This document shows positions 1 to 9,122 of a DNA stretch of 64,000 nt, in pieces. Position numbers and translations under genes: made by a program. The DNA comes from Bianquea renquensis (GTDB lineage Bacteria; Bacillota; Clostridia; Lachnospirales; Bianqueaceae): positions 1 to 64,000 of the forward strand of contig NZ_JACRSQ010000012.1 in the NCBI RefSeq assembly GCF_014384895.1. Reading direction: 5' to 3'. Numbering within the stretch: the first letter of the stretch is position 1; every line of letters begins with the position of its first letter. The notes beneath the pieces are model-generated. The model made no database searches, had not been told where the DNA came from, and saw only the letters and a program-made list of their open reading frames with translations.

Positions 1-60
1 CCCATTCAGATATCCTTCTACAATATTTAATTTTTCTTCTGATGTATATTTCCGATACAT
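1..60 (-). CDS. Transposase OrfA-like HTH protein, N-terminus only
   Basis: The ATG is at 58-60 on the minus strand and the first 20 residues are MYRKYTSEEKLNIVEGYLNG. This matches the start of the helix-turn-helix OrfA proteins of IS3-type elements (the SEEKLxIVxxYLxG pattern). Everything beyond residue 20 is outside the window, so neither intactness nor the OrfAB frameshift can be judged. The gene lies within the insertion sequence end at 1-114. Confidence 0.55.
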   Translation of the reverse strand, partial: MYRKYTSEEKLNIVEGYLNG

Positions 61-114
61 AAAATACCCCCAAGTAGATTTTGGTTATTTACCTTGTCTA
101 CTTAAGGGGTATCA
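1..114 (-). mobile_element. End of an IS3-family-like insertion sequence
   Basis: Read on the minus strand, positions 114 down to about 89 start with TG and continue TGATACCCCTTAAGTAGACA, which has the form of an IS3-family terminal inverted repeat. It is followed by the first codons of a transposase-like HTH protein. A second copy in inverted sense (TCTACTTGGGGGTA on the minus strand) lies just inside, so the end can fold into a hairpin. The element runs off the window start, so the other end and the target duplication cannot be seen. It borders the large tandem array directly. Confidence 0.6.
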
Positions 115-149
115 TATCAGATTCATCTATTTTGCAACGGCCCCTTTTT

Positions 150-2085
150 GTATGGCGCGGATGGGAGACAGGCGCGAAAAGTTAGAGCACGGTCGAAGAA
201 GGAGAGGCGGAAGGGAGGAAATGCGCCAAGCAGCCACTAAAAAAAGCGAAGTGCAAGGAGGCAAAAGAAGAGAGGTACGGAAGACAGGCGCGAAAATCAT
301 AGCATGGATAAAAATGAGAGGAGGAAGGGAAGAAATGCGCCAAGCAGCCGCTAAAAAAAGCGAAGTGCAAGGAGGAAAAAGAAAAGAAGTACGGGAGACA
401 GGCGCGAAAAGTTAGAGCACGGTCGAAGAAGGAGAGGCGGAAGGGAGGAAACGCGCCAAAAAAGCGAAGAACAAGGAGGCAAAAGATAAGAGGTACGGGA
501 GACAGGCGCGAAAAAAGAGAGCACGGTCGAAGAAGGAGAGGCGGAAGGGGAGAAACGCGCCAAGCAGCCGCTAAAAAAGCGAAGTGCAAGGAGGCAAAAG
601 AAAAGAGGTACGGAAGACAGGCGCGAAAATCATAGCATGGATAAAAATGAGAGGCGGAAGGGAAGAAATGCGCCAAACAGCCGCTAAAAAAAGCGAAGTG
701 CAAGGAGGAAAAAAAAGAGGTACGGGAGACAGGCGCGAAAAGTTAGAGCACGGTCGAAGAATGAGAGGCGGAAGGGAGGAAACGTGCCAAACAGCCGCTA
801 AAAAAAGCGAAGTGCAAGGAGGCAAAAGAAAAGAAGTACGGGAGACAGGAGCGAAAAGTTAGAGCACGGTAGAAGAATGAGAGGCGGAAGGGAGGAAACG
901 CGCCAAGCAGCCGCTAAAAAAAGCGAAGTGCAAGGAGGCAAAAGAAAAGAGGTACGGAAGACAGGCGCGAAAAGTTAGAGCACGGTCGAAGAATGAGAGG
1001 CGGAAGGGAGGAAATGCGCCAAGCAGCCGCTAAAAAAAGCGAAGTGCAAGGAGGCAAAAGAAAAGGGGTACGGGAGACAGGAGCGAAAATCATAGCATGG
1101 ATAAAAAATGAGAGGCGGAAGGGAGGAAACGCGCCAAACAGCCGCTAAAAAAAGCGAAGAACAAGGAGGCAAAAGAAAAGAGGTACGGGAGACAGGCGCG
1201 AAAAGTTAGAGCACGGTCGAAGAAGGAGAGGCGGAAGGAAGGAAATGCACCAAACAGCCGCTAAAAAAAGCGAAGTGCAAGGAGGCAAAAGAAAAGAGGT
1301 ACGGGAGACAGGAGCGAAAAGTTAGAGCACGGTCGAAGAAGGAGAGGCGGAAGGGAGGAAACGTGCCAAACAGCCGCTAAAAAAGCGAAGAACAAGGCGG
1401 CAAAAGAAAAGAGGTACGGGAGACAGGCGCGAAAAGTTAGAGCGCGGTCGAAGAAGGAGAGGCGGAAGGGGAGAAACGCGCCAAACAGCCGCTAAAAAAG
1501 CGAAGAACAAGGAGGCAAAAGAAAAGAGGTACGGGAGACAGGAGCGAAAAGTTAGAGCACGGTCGAAGAAGGAGAGGCGGAAGGGGAGAAACGCGCCAAA
1601 CAGCCGCTAAAAAAAGCGAAGTGCAAGGAGGCAAAAGAAAAGAGGTACGGAAGACAGGAGCGAAAAAAGAGAGCACGGTCGAAGAAGGAGAGGCGGAAGG
1701 GAGGAAATGCACCAAACAGCCGCTAAAAAAAGCGAAGAACAAGGAGGCAAAAGAAAAGAGGTACGGGAGACAGGAGCGAAAAAAGAGAGCACGGTCGAAG
1801 AAGGAGAGGCGGAAGGGGAGAAACGTGCCAAACAGCCGCTAAAAAAGCGAAGTGCAAGGAGGCAAAAGAAAAGAGGTACGGAAGACAGCCGCGAAAAGTT
1901 AGAGCACGGTCGAAGAATGAGAGGCGGAAGGGAGGAAATGCACCAAACAGCCGCTAAAAAAAGCGAAGTGCAAGGCGGCAAAAGAAAAGAAGTACGGGAG
2001 ACAGCCGCGAAAAGTTAGAGCACGGTCGAAGAAGGAGAGGCGGAAGGGGAGAAACGCGCCAAACAGCCGCTAAAACAAGAACCCA
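150..2085. repeat. Tandem array 1: about 17 units of ~115 bp, purine-rich on the plus strand
   Basis: The marker GACAGGCGCGAAAA, with variants GACAGGAGCG and GACAGCCGCG, recurs at about 171, 287, 401, 505, 620, 733, 848, 964, 1079, 1195, 1311, 1426, 1541, 1657, 1771, 1886 and 2001. Most steps are 113-116 bp, and one shortened unit of 104 bp has lost an AGCAGCCGCT-like block. Each unit also carries AGGCGGAAGGG, CGCGCCAA, CAGCCGCTAAAAA, GCAAGGAGGCAAAAG and GGTACGG. The middle module exists in at least two forms: GTTAGAGCACGGTCGAAG, or TCATAGCATGGATAAAAATG near 295, 628 and 1087. GGCGCG and CGCGCC lie about 50 nt apart in many units and could pair. The period is not a multiple of three and no frame stays open, so the array looks noncoding. 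Confidence 0.9.
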
Positions 2086-2178
2086 CTCCATCCTAAAACC
2101 ATAAAAATCTATCGCCATACAGTTTTTAGCGTTAGTCTTCTATCTCCACCGCGTTTTCTTGCGCTAAAGTGATAGCGG

Positions 2179-2207
2179 TTGCAGGAAAGCAGAGAATGTG
2201 ATAAAAT
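2179..2207 (+). promoter_or_regulatory. Promoter of the pyr operon
   Basis: The -35 box TTGCAG (2179-2184), a 17-nt spacer and the -10 box TAAAAT (2202-2207) preceded by TGA give an extended -10 promoter of the SigA type. The mRNA leader before the pyrC start codon is only about 30 nt. That leaves no room for a PyrR-type attenuator. Confidence 0.6.
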
Positions 2208-2243
2208 GGAGCAAAAGTGGTTATAACAATGAAGGAGGAGACA

Positions 2244-3533
2244 ATGTCCCTATTGATTAAAAATGGCATCGTCCTGGACCCAAGTGCGGACCAGGCAATC
2301 CGCCGAGACGTATATATTGACGGGGGAGTCATTCAAGACCAAATACCGGACAGCGAGCAGTCGAATTCCATTCAAGTTTTGGACGCGGCTGGATGTTGGG
2401 TCATGCCAGGTTTTATCGATTTGCATGTGCACTTGCGGGAGCCTGGATTAACACACAAAGAAACCATTGCGACTGGCAGCGCAGCGGCGGCGGCAGGCGG
2501 GTTTACCACAATCTGCGCCATGCCGAACACAGTGCCGGTAACGGATTCGGCCGAGATCGTCCGTTATATTTTGGGACAAGCTGCAAAAGCGCCGTACACC
2601 CATGTCCTGCCTGTTGGCTCCATTACCTTAGGACAGGAAGGACGGGAACTGTCCCATATGGATGAAATGGCGGCAGCGGGAGTCTGTGCTTTCAGCGAAG
2701 ACGGCAAATCGGTCATGAATGCCGCACTCATGAAGCAGGCGATGGAAAAAGCGAAAGCGCTAGGGCTCCCCATTCTAGATCACTGTGAGGATATAAGCCT
2801 AGCCGGCGGCTGTGTAAATGAGGGGGAGAATGCGCAAAGGGCAGGGTTGCCGGGGATATCTCGTGACGCTGAGGAACTCATGACGGCACGAGATATCATG
2901 CTAGCGGCCAGTACAGGAGTCAAGCTCCATATCTGCCATGTCAGCACAGCAGGCAGCGTTGAGATCATTCGCGAGGCGAAGAAGCGAGGGATCCCCATCA
3001 CCGCCGAGGCATGTCCCCATCATTTTACCCTCAGTGACGAGTCGATTTTGACACAAGATCCGAATTTTAAAATGAGCCCACCTCTGAGGACAAAGGGGGA
3101 TGTGCAGGCGATCCTAGACGGATTGGCCGATGGAACGCTGGACTGTATTGCGACGGACCACGCCCCCCATCACGCAGAGGACAAAAATACCGACATGCAA
3201 AGCGCCGCGAACGGGATCGTCGGGTTGGAGACGGCGTTATCGCTGAGCGTTACCCGGCTCACAAGTCCTGGCATACTGACGCCCCTTGCCCTGGCGAAAT
3301 GTTTGAGTTACAATCCGGCAAAAATCATTGGACTTGACCGGGGGGAGATTCGGCCGCACAAGCCAGCGGACGTGGTGATTGTCAACCCAGCGAAGCAATA
3401 CGTAGTGGATAAAAATTCGTTTTATACGAAGGGACGAAATACGCCTTTTCACGGCATGACCCTGCAAGGAAAAGTGGAGGCTACGATTCTGGACGGCCGA
3501 ATCGTGTATCAGAATGGGAAAGTATACAAATAA
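2244..3533 (+). CDS. pyrC: Dihydroorotase
   Basis: Dihydroorotase cyclises N-carbamoyl-L-aspartate to dihydroorotate in de novo pyrimidine synthesis. The 429-residue length fits the class I bacterial enzyme. Residues 59-68 (DLHVHLREPG) contain the zinc-ligand HxH pair H61/H63 and the substrate-binding REPG. HICHVSTAGS, FKMSPPLR and IATDHAPHH follow in the expected order, the last carrying the catalytic aspartate. I start at ATG 2244, which has GAAGGAGGAG 4-5 nt upstream; the upstream in-frame ATGs have no ribosome binding site. It is the first gene of pyrC-pyrF-pyrK-pyrD. The pyrB, pyrE and carbamoyl phosphate synthase genes are not in the window. Confidence 0.95.
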   Translation: MSLLIKNGIVLDPSADQAIRRDVYIDGGVIQDQIPDSEQSNSIQVLDAAGCWVMPGFIDLHVHLREPGLTHKETIATGSAAAAAGGFTTICAMPNTVPVTDSAEIVRYILGQAAKAPYTHVLPVGSITLGQEGRELSHMDEMAAAGVCAFSEDGKSVMNAALMKQAMEKAKALGLPILDHCEDISLAGGCVNEGENAQRAGLPGISRDAEELMTARDIMLAASTGVKLHICHVSTAGSVEIIREAKKRGIPITAEACPHHFTLSDESILTQDPNFKMSPPLRTKGDVQAILDGLADGTLDCIATDHAPHHAEDKNTDMQSAANGIVGLETALSLSVTRLTSPGILTPLALAKCLSYNPAKIIGLDRGEIRPHKPADVVIVNPAKQYVVDKNSFYTKGRNTPFHGMTLQGKVEATILDGRIVYQNGKVYK

Positions 3534-3548
3534 GAGAGGGATTAGGCA

Positions 3549-4481
3549 ATGATTGATTTACTAGTAGATAAAATCCAGGCACTACAAAATCCAACGGTGG
3601 TTGGGCTCGACCCGAGGCTTTCCATGATTCCGGAACACATCCGCCAGCAGGCCTTTGAGACCTATGGACAGACGCTAAAGGGAGCGTCGGAGGCATTTTG
3701 GCTATTTAATAAAGAGATCATTGACGCAGTTTATGATCTTGTCCCCGCGGTTAAACCACAAGTTGCAATGTATGAAATGTACGGTGCGGACGGCGTAGAC
3801 GTCTTCATTCGGACGATTCAATACGCCAAAGAGAAAGGGCTTGTCGTAATCGGGGATATTAAGCGGAGCGACATCGCGTCAACGGCGCAGGCATACGCAG
3901 ATGGCCATATCGGAGAGGTTACAGTGGGTGAGACGGCATACGCGCCGTATCAAGAGGACTTTATCACCCTAAATCCGTATTTGGGTGTTGAATCCATTGA
4001 ACCGTATTTTCCGCATTTGACAAAATATGATAAAGGATTATTTATTTTAGTCAAAACCTCCAATCCAGGCAGCGGCGAGATCCAGGATTTGCCTGCTGGG
4101 GAAGCGGGCAAACCTCTGTATGAAGTCGTAGGGGGGTTGGTGGAGAAATGGGGAGAACCTTTTCGGGGGCGATATGGATATTCTGATATCGGAGCGGTTG
4201 TCGGTGCAACGCACCCCGAGCAGGGGAGCCGGCTCCGAGAGATTTTACCGCACACCTTTTTTCTGGTACCAGGCTATGGAGCGCAGGGCGCCACAGCGCA
4301 GGATCTGGCCGGATGCTTTGACCAGAATGGCCTAGGCGCCATTGTAAATTCTTCACGGGGAATTATGGCGGCATGGCAGAAGGACAGCTATGCGAAAATG
4401 TTCACGCCGGAGGAATTTGCGCAGGCATCCAGGGCAGCGGTTCTCGATATGAAAGAAGATTTACACAAAGCGATGGAGTGA
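3549..4481 (+). CDS. pyrF: Orotidine 5'-phosphate decarboxylase, long (type 2) form
   Basis: This enzyme decarboxylates OMP to UMP, the last step of UMP synthesis. At 310 residues it belongs to the longer type 2 subfamily rather than the ~240-residue Bacillus form. The signature DIKRSDIAS, with the catalytic Asp-Lys-Asp array, is at about residues 102-110. The phosphate-binding C-terminal half shows VPGYGAQGATA and IVNSSRGIM. The gene begins 15 nt after the pyrC stop and 19 nt before pyrK, so co-transcription is likely. Confidence 0.95.
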   Translation: MIDLLVDKIQALQNPTVVGLDPRLSMIPEHIRQQAFETYGQTLKGASEAFWLFNKEIIDAVYDLVPAVKPQVAMYEMYGADGVDVFIRTIQYAKEKGLVVIGDIKRSDIASTAQAYADGHIGEVTVGETAYAPYQEDFITLNPYLGVESIEPYFPHLTKYDKGLFILVKTSNPGSGEIQDLPAGEAGKPLYEVVGGLVEKWGEPFRGRYGYSDIGAVVGATHPEQGSRLREILPHTFFLVPGYGAQGATAQDLAGCFDQNGLGAIVNSSRGIMAAWQKDSYAKMFTPEEFAQASRAAVLDMKEDLHKAME

Positions 4482-4500
4482 TAATAGATGGAGGATGACC

Positions 4501-5286
4501 ATGTGGAATGATGGGGTAGCCATAAAGGAACAAGTAGAGCTGGCACCAGGCATTTATCGAATGGAATTGTTCGCGCCGGAGCTGGTGGCGCAAGCAAAGC
4601 CTGGGCAGTTTGTCAATCTGTATTGCCGGGATAAAAGCCGGCTCTTGCCCCGGCCAATCAGCATCTGCGATGCGATTGTAGAGACAGGGCGGTTGGTTTT
4701 AATTTATGCTGTCGTCGGGAAGGGAACCGAAGAGCTGTCGGCCATGGGAGAGGGCGATACCATACGGGTTATGGGCCCTTTAGGCAATGGATTCCCATTA
4801 GAGGCCGCGACAGAGGCAAAGGAGATCTTTCTAGTGGGCGGGGGTTTGGGAATGCCCCCCATGCTATTTTTGGCGAAAGCCCTGTCCGATAAGCCGCTGA
4901 AAATCTTTTTAGGATTTCGCAGTCAACCCTGGATGGGGCAAGAATTTGAACCCTGGGGAGAGGTGATGGGATCCAGCGACGATGGAACCTATGGCTGTAA
5001 AGGTACGGTCATCGACGCCATGAACTTGTATTTGCAGCACGCTGATTTGGCAGCGCGCCGTGTGCTCTATGCCTGCGGTCCCATCCCGATGATGCGGGCT
5101 ATACAACAATGGCAGCAGGGCCAGAATCTGGAGACCTGGTTTTCTCTGGAAGAGCGGATGGGGTGTGGGTTTGGCGCATGTGCCGGATGCCCAGCTAAGC
5201 TCCGGATGCCCGATGGCAGCGTCATACAAAAGGGAGTCTGCAAGCTGGGCCCTGTATTCCCCGGAGAGGATGTGATCTTTTCATGA
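4501..5286 (+). CDS. pyrK: Dihydroorotate dehydrogenase B, electron-transfer subunit
   Basis: PyrK is the FAD/[2Fe-2S] subunit that passes electrons from PyrD to NAD+. The 261-residue protein has an N-terminal ferredoxin-reductase beta-barrel (RPISICDA for FAD binding) and a nucleotide-binding half (LVGGGLGMPPMLFLAK, YACGPIPMM). Near the C-terminus is the iron-sulfur cysteine cluster CGFGACAGC plus a later VCKLGPVF. I chose ATG 4501 because GGAGG at 4490-4494 lies 6 nt upstream; ATG 4495 touches that ribosome binding site. Its stop overlaps the pyrD start by 4 nt, typical of translational coupling of the two subunits. Confidence 0.93.
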   Translation: MWNDGVAIKEQVELAPGIYRMELFAPELVAQAKPGQFVNLYCRDKSRLLPRPISICDAIVETGRLVLIYAVVGKGTEELSAMGEGDTIRVMGPLGNGFPLEAATEAKEIFLVGGGLGMPPMLFLAKALSDKPLKIFLGFRSQPWMGQEFEPWGEVMGSSDDGTYGCKGTVIDAMNLYLQHADLAARRVLYACGPIPMMRAIQQWQQGQNLETWFSLEERMGCGFGACAGCPAKLRMPDGSVIQKGVCKLGPVFPGEDVIFS

Positions 5287-6188
5287 GTAAAACCATGGCT
5301 GTATCGTTCTGCGGAATGGAAATGAAAAATCCAATCACCACAGCGTCCGGAACCTTCAACCCACAAGCCCACAGCCAGTTTTTTGACCTGAACCGGTTAG
5401 GAGCGGTAACGGTAAAGGGAGTGGCCAAAGAGCCATGGCCTGGCAATCCGACTCCCCGCATTGCGGAAACCTATGGCGGTATGCTGAACTCGGTGGGTTT
5501 AATGAATCCGGGAATTGACGCCTTTATAAAAGACGATCTAGAGTTTTTAAAACAGTTTGATACCAAGGTGATTGTCAACACGGCGGGGCGGACGCTGGAG
5601 GACTATGTGGAGGTATCACGGCGTCTGGCGGAAACGGAGGTGGATTTGGTTGAGCTCAATATATCCTGCCCCAATGTCAAAGAGGGCGGCGTAACCTTCG
5701 GAACGGACGCGCACATGGTGGAGAAGGTGGTGAGGGCCGTGAAGAAAAACACGCGGCAACCTCTTATAGTGAAACTCAGCCCCAACGTTACGGATATTGT
5801 GGAGATCGCCCGCGCAGCGGAATCTGCTGGCGCAGATGCGCTGTCCCTTATCAATACCCTATTAGGAATGCGGATTGATGTATATAAAAGAAAACCGGTT
5901 CTGGCACAGAAAGTCGGAGGATTTTCTGGCCCGGCGGTCAAACCAGTAGCGGTGCGGATGGTATACCAGGTCCACAAGGCTTGCTCGATTCCGATTCTGG
6001 CTATGGGCGGGATTTATACTGGGGAGGACGCGGCGGAGTTTATTATGGCGGGTGCCACCATGGTCGCCACCGGAACGGCAAATCTGATTGAACCCGATGC
6101 GCCGGTCCGCGTTCTGGATGAGTTGGAAGCGTTTATGGAAAAAACCGGCGTTCAGGATATCAACGAGATCCGTGGCATTATCGAGTGA
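5283..6188 (+). CDS. pyrD: Dihydroorotate dehydrogenase B (NAD+), catalytic subunit
   Basis: The 301-residue FMN enzyme oxidises dihydroorotate to orotate. The class 1B pattern is clear: TTASGTFN near the start, ELNISCPNVKEGG with the substrate asparagine and catalytic cysteine region, VKLSPNVTDI, and a C-terminal FMN phosphate site (AMGGIYTGEDAAEFIMAGA, VATGTANL). Together with PyrK it forms the NAD-linked heterotetramer usual in Gram-positive anaerobes. It overlaps pyrK by ATGA and is probably the last gene of the operon. Confidence 0.95.
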   Translation: MSKTMAVSFCGMEMKNPITTASGTFNPQAHSQFFDLNRLGAVTVKGVAKEPWPGNPTPRIAETYGGMLNSVGLMNPGIDAFIKDDLEFLKQFDTKVIVNTAGRTLEDYVEVSRRLAETEVDLVELNISCPNVKEGGVTFGTDAHMVEKVVRAVKKNTRQPLIVKLSPNVTDIVEIARAAESAGADALSLINTLLGMRIDVYKRKPVLAQKVGGFSGPAVKPVAVRMVYQVHKACSIPILAMGGIYTGEDAAEFIMAGATMVATGTANLIEPDAPVRVLDELEAFMEKTGVQDINEIRGIIE

Positions 6189-6207
6189 AGTAGGGGCAAT
6201 GAATCGC

Positions 6208-6235
6208 TTGATTTCTGGGGCGAATACTGTAAGAT
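6208..6235 (+). promoter_or_regulatory. Possible promoter of the peroxiredoxin gene
   Basis: TTGATT (6208-6213), a 16-nt spacer and TAAGAT (6230-6235) lie 23 nt before the next start codon. The match is moderate. The gene could also be read through from pyrD, since no terminator is visible between them. Confidence 0.35.
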
Positions 6236-6257
6236 AGGAATGCGAAGGAGGTAGCGT

Positions 6258-6719
6258 ATGCTGCAAGAAGGAATGAAAGCGCCTGATTTTGCTTTGCCGG
6301 ATCAGGATGGAAATCAAGTCACTTTATCTCAATTCCGGGGGAAAAAGGTCGTGGTGTATTTTTATCCAAAGGATAATACGCCAGGCTGTACGCGCCAGGC
6401 ATGTGCCTTTCGCGATGCGTTTGCGCAATTTCAGGCCATGGATGTAATCGTCATCGGGATTAGCAAGGATACAGAAGCGTCCCATCAGCGTTTTATCCAG
6501 AAGTTTGAACTGCCATTTCTTCTGTTGTCCGACCCCGATTTGACGGCTATCAAGGCATATGAGGTCTGGCGGGAAAAGAAAATGTATGGGAAAACGGCCT
6601 TTGGGACAGCCAGAACCACGTTTGTCATCGATGAACAAGGGATGATTGTGAAAGTCTTCGAAAAGGCAAAGCCAGATACAAACGCGGCGGAAATTTTGGA
6701 GTCTTTGAAAACGATGTAG
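6258..6719 (+). CDS. bcp: Thioredoxin-dependent peroxiredoxin, BCP/PrxQ type
   Basis: The 153-residue protein has the AhpC/TSA fold of bacterioferritin comigratory protein, which reduces hydroperoxides using thioredoxin. The peroxidatic site PGCTRQACAFRD is at about residues 43-54, with both cysteines spaced as in PrxQ (Cx4C). YPKDNTPG precedes it and ARTTFVIDEQG follows. The ribosome binding site is GAAGGAGG 7 nt before ATG. It is a stand-alone antioxidant gene after the pyr operon, with a hairpin terminator downstream. Confidence 0.9.
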   Translation: MLQEGMKAPDFALPDQDGNQVTLSQFRGKKVVVYFYPKDNTPGCTRQACAFRDAFAQFQAMDVIVIGISKDTEASHQRFIQKFELPFLLLSDPDLTAIKAYEVWREKKMYGKTAFGTARTTFVIDEQGMIVKVFEKAKPDTNAAEILESLKTM

Positions 6720-6730
6720 ATCAACAAGGT

Positions 6731-6766
6731 GCTATCGTGCCAGCGCGCAGGATAGCCCTTTCTATT
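6731..6766 (+). terminator. Probable terminator after the peroxiredoxin gene
   Basis: GCTATC (6731-6736) pairs with GATAGC (6751-6756) around a GC-rich loop, followed by CCTTTCTATTTT. It lies between two convergent genes and may serve both directions. Confidence 0.5.
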
Positions 6767-6811
6767 TTAGAACGTAAACGGTGACCCTTTTTAGATGAGG
6801 TCTGCTGCATT

Positions 6812-7489
6812 TTATCTATGAAACAGCTCGAATATATTAGCGTGATTTAATTGATTCAAAAGTTGGTTCATATTTTTACACGAAAATTTTTTTAGGATTC
6901 TGGAGGCCATGACGCGGATCGTACCTTCTTCTACAAAACGCAGCCTTGCAATTTCCCGGTAGCTGTTCCCTTCGGATATTAGCTTTAATACTTCAAATTC
7001 TCCGGTAGAAAGTTTCGAGACAATCTCGACCAGGTAAAGGAGCGATTTTTGCGCCTTGCTGATATCTGCGGCCTTTCTGGTCAGCGATCTGGATATATTG
7101 AGATTCAAACTTGCGCGACCCCAATACACATCTCTGATCATATCAAATATCATATTGGATGGAGTATCTTTACATATATAGTTATCAACTTCAGATGCAA
7201 AAGCAGTAAAAATGTAGTCATCGTTAAGATGGCTGGTTAAAATGATGATTTTTATATCGGGATTTATAGATTTAATAATGGGAATAACTTCAAGACCGTC
7301 TGTTTCCGTTTCCATTTGAATATCCAGCAGTAAAACGTCAAAAATCTGAGTTTTTACCAATTGGATACACTCTGCGGGATTATGTGCTTCTCCGGCGAAG
7401 CACAGATCGGTTTCATATTCAATTTCCGCTTTAAAACTTTCACATAAAAAGATAGCGTCGTCGCAGATGGCAACAGTAATTGGTTTCAT
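6812..7489 (-). CDS. NarL/LuxR-type response regulator
   Basis: The 225-residue protein has a receiver domain (acidic pair in AICDD near the start, phosphoacceptor Asp in VLLLDIQM at about residue 55, TSH and KDT later). A C-terminal LuxR-like helix-turn-helix follows (TGEFEVLKLISEGNSYREIA, then EEGTIRVMASRIL). ATG 7489 is preferred over 7507 because AGGTAGGA lies 6 nt before it. The gene is downstream of the sensor kinase on the same strand and diverges from the sugar transporter operon, which is its most likely target. The LuxR output is less common than AraC output for Clostridia carbohydrate two-component systems. Confidence 0.85.
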   Translation of the reverse strand: MKPITVAICDDAIFLCESFKAEIEYETDLCFAGEAHNPAECIQLVKTQIFDVLLLDIQMETETDGLEVIPIIKSINPDIKIIILTSHLNDDYIFTAFASEVDNYICKDTPSNMIFDMIRDVYWGRASLNLNISRSLTRKAADISKAQKSLLYLVEIVSKLSTGEFEVLKLISEGNSYREIARLRFVEEGTIRVMASRILKKFSCKNMNQLLNQLNHANIFELFHR

Positions 7490-7534
7490 ATGCTTCCTAC
7501 CTTTCATGATGCGATATATGGCATTGTTCTTTTG

Positions 7535-9016
7535 TTAATGAATGATATACAAAGGCAGAGCAACTTTAAATTTGGAAAAGCTACCTGGCTGAGACTCCAC
7601 TCTTATTTCCCCCTGCATTTGCGTGATAACTTTTTTTGCATAGTATAAACCTATTCCGGAACTATGCGGCTCAAAATTAGCAGAATAGAAAATGGAGAAT
7701 ATATTTTTTATTTTATCCTGGCTGATGCCAACGCCATTGTCTGTAATTTCTATAATTCCATAGTCTGTTTCATAAGTTCCTTTGAACGTGATAGACGGAT
7801 CCGAATGCCCCTTTTTATGAAGCGCACTTACAGCATTTGCAATAATATTTTTGAAAACCTCTGTCAAATGATATTCATCGGCATTGACATAAGGTTCATT
7901 TTGCGGAAAAGCATAAAATGTTTGTATATTGTCTGGCATAGGAGTTGTTTCAACAGCATGCCTGATACATTCGCTGATTTTTACAGGACCTGGCGATAGG
8001 TTTGCATCAGAGAGAAAGAATACGGTTTTATTGACCATTTCCAAATGGGCCTCTGCAATGCTTTGGCACAACTGAATGTGGCCTTCTGTTTTTTTATAAT
8101 CGGAATCCGCCAGACTGCGTTGCATTAATGCGGTCTGACGCTTAATTCCTAAAAAGGCATTTTTATACACATGAAAGATCATATTGCAGTTTTTTTCCAG
8201 GGTGCGTGAATTTAAAAAAATGTCATGGCGCTTCATTAGGACGTAAGAGCTTTTGCGGTTCAGCAGCAGTATTATACCTGCAAAAAGGAACAGAAACAGA
8301 TATATAATTTGTGTGATCCATGTGAAGGAAGTGGAAACAATCCTTTCTTTGGGCAATAGAGCCTCATTGGTATTATAAAATAAAATTTTGCTGAACATGC
8401 CGTTTATAAAGGTAGCGAAAAAGAACAGATTAATAACGCCTATACAGATTCCGTAAAGTTTAAGCTTATTCTTTTTCAAAATTACGGATGTATGCCTGTA
8501 ATTCAGGATTAGAGAGATAAAAGGAATGAGCAAATACACATACAGTATGGCATGCATCAGAAAGCTGTCCAGAAAATTTACGATTGCTGCTGACAGACGA
8601 TTAGCGGGATTTGCAGTTTGATGGTAAATGAATATTTTCCAGACAATTTCCGGATGATTCCGAATTACCAGCAGTAACAGTGGGATAAGGAGAATACAGA
8701 AATAATACCATTTTGTACATTTCCACAAGCAGACATAGCTGGCTGATATAAAGAGAAACGCTGCAATGGCAATATTGCGCAGTTTTACGATTGTATTTAA
8801 CGGAAGACGGGCTTGCTGAAGCCATAAGTAAAGGTCATAATCCATATTAAAAAAAATCTGATAGGTAGCGGCTTTCGAGAAATATAAAATGGATAATACC
8901 ATAAGGAACGACATGATGATCAGGTGTGCCGACAAAATATAAGAAAAGCGGTCCTTATAGTTGATAAGAGGGAATATAACGGCAATTGCGATAATAAAAA
9001 GTGAAATAAATATCAT
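7535..9016 (-). CDS. Multi-pass membrane sensor histidine kinase
   Basis: The 493-residue protein has about eight hydrophobic segments in its first ~280 residues (beginning MIFISLFIIAIAVIFPLI) and no obvious large extracellular domain. A cytoplasmic kinase part follows: a probable H-box MIFHVYKNAFLGI, an N-box EVFKNIIANAVSAL, DNGVGIS (G1) and SSGIGLYYAKK (G2). I start at ATG 9016, which follows AAGGGGG, rather than at the far longer open frame to 9367, whose extra residues overlap the promoter. It pairs with the response regulator 45 nt downstream. The ligand is unknown; the divergent glycan operon suggests a sugar-related cue. Confidence 0.8.
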   Translation of the reverse strand: MIFISLFIIAIAVIFPLINYKDRFSYILSAHLIIMSFLMVLSILYFSKAATYQIFFNMDYDLYLWLQQARLPLNTIVKLRNIAIAAFLFISASYVCLWKCTKWYYFCILLIPLLLLVIRNHPEIVWKIFIYHQTANPANRLSAAIVNFLDSFLMHAILYVYLLIPFISLILNYRHTSVILKKNKLKLYGICIGVINLFFFATFINGMFSKILFYNTNEALLPKERIVSTSFTWITQIIYLFLFLFAGIILLLNRKSSYVLMKRHDIFLNSRTLEKNCNMIFHVYKNAFLGIKRQTALMQRSLADSDYKKTEGHIQLCQSIAEAHLEMVNKTVFFLSDANLSPGPVKISECIRHAVETTPMPDNIQTFYAFPQNEPYVNADEYHLTEVFKNIIANAVSALHKKGHSDPSITFKGTYETDYGIIEITDNGVGISQDKIKNIFSIFYSANFEPHSSGIGLYYAKKVITQMQGEIRVESQPGSFSKFKVALPLYIIH

Positions 9017-9055
9017 GAAATTACCCCCTTCTCCATAACAACAATGTTTTTCTAA

Positions 9056-9084
9056 ATTATAATGTACGAAAATCCCATAGTCAA
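9056..9084 (-). promoter_or_regulatory. Promoter of the two-component system
   Basis: On the minus strand TTGACT (9079-9084), a 17-nt spacer and TATAAT (9056-9061) give a near-consensus promoter about 40 nt upstream of the kinase start. Confidence 0.7.
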
Positions 9085-9122
9085 TAATCCGCAGAAAATT
9101 TATGGAAAGCATACAAAAAAGT

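Noticed and set aside
152..2018. Several open frames of 60-170 codons on both strands
   Set aside because: They follow the tandem unit, shift frame from unit to unit, lack ribosome binding sites and have low-complexity content.
2208..2243. A PyrR attenuator for the pyr operon
   Set aside because: The leader after the best promoter is only about 30 nt.
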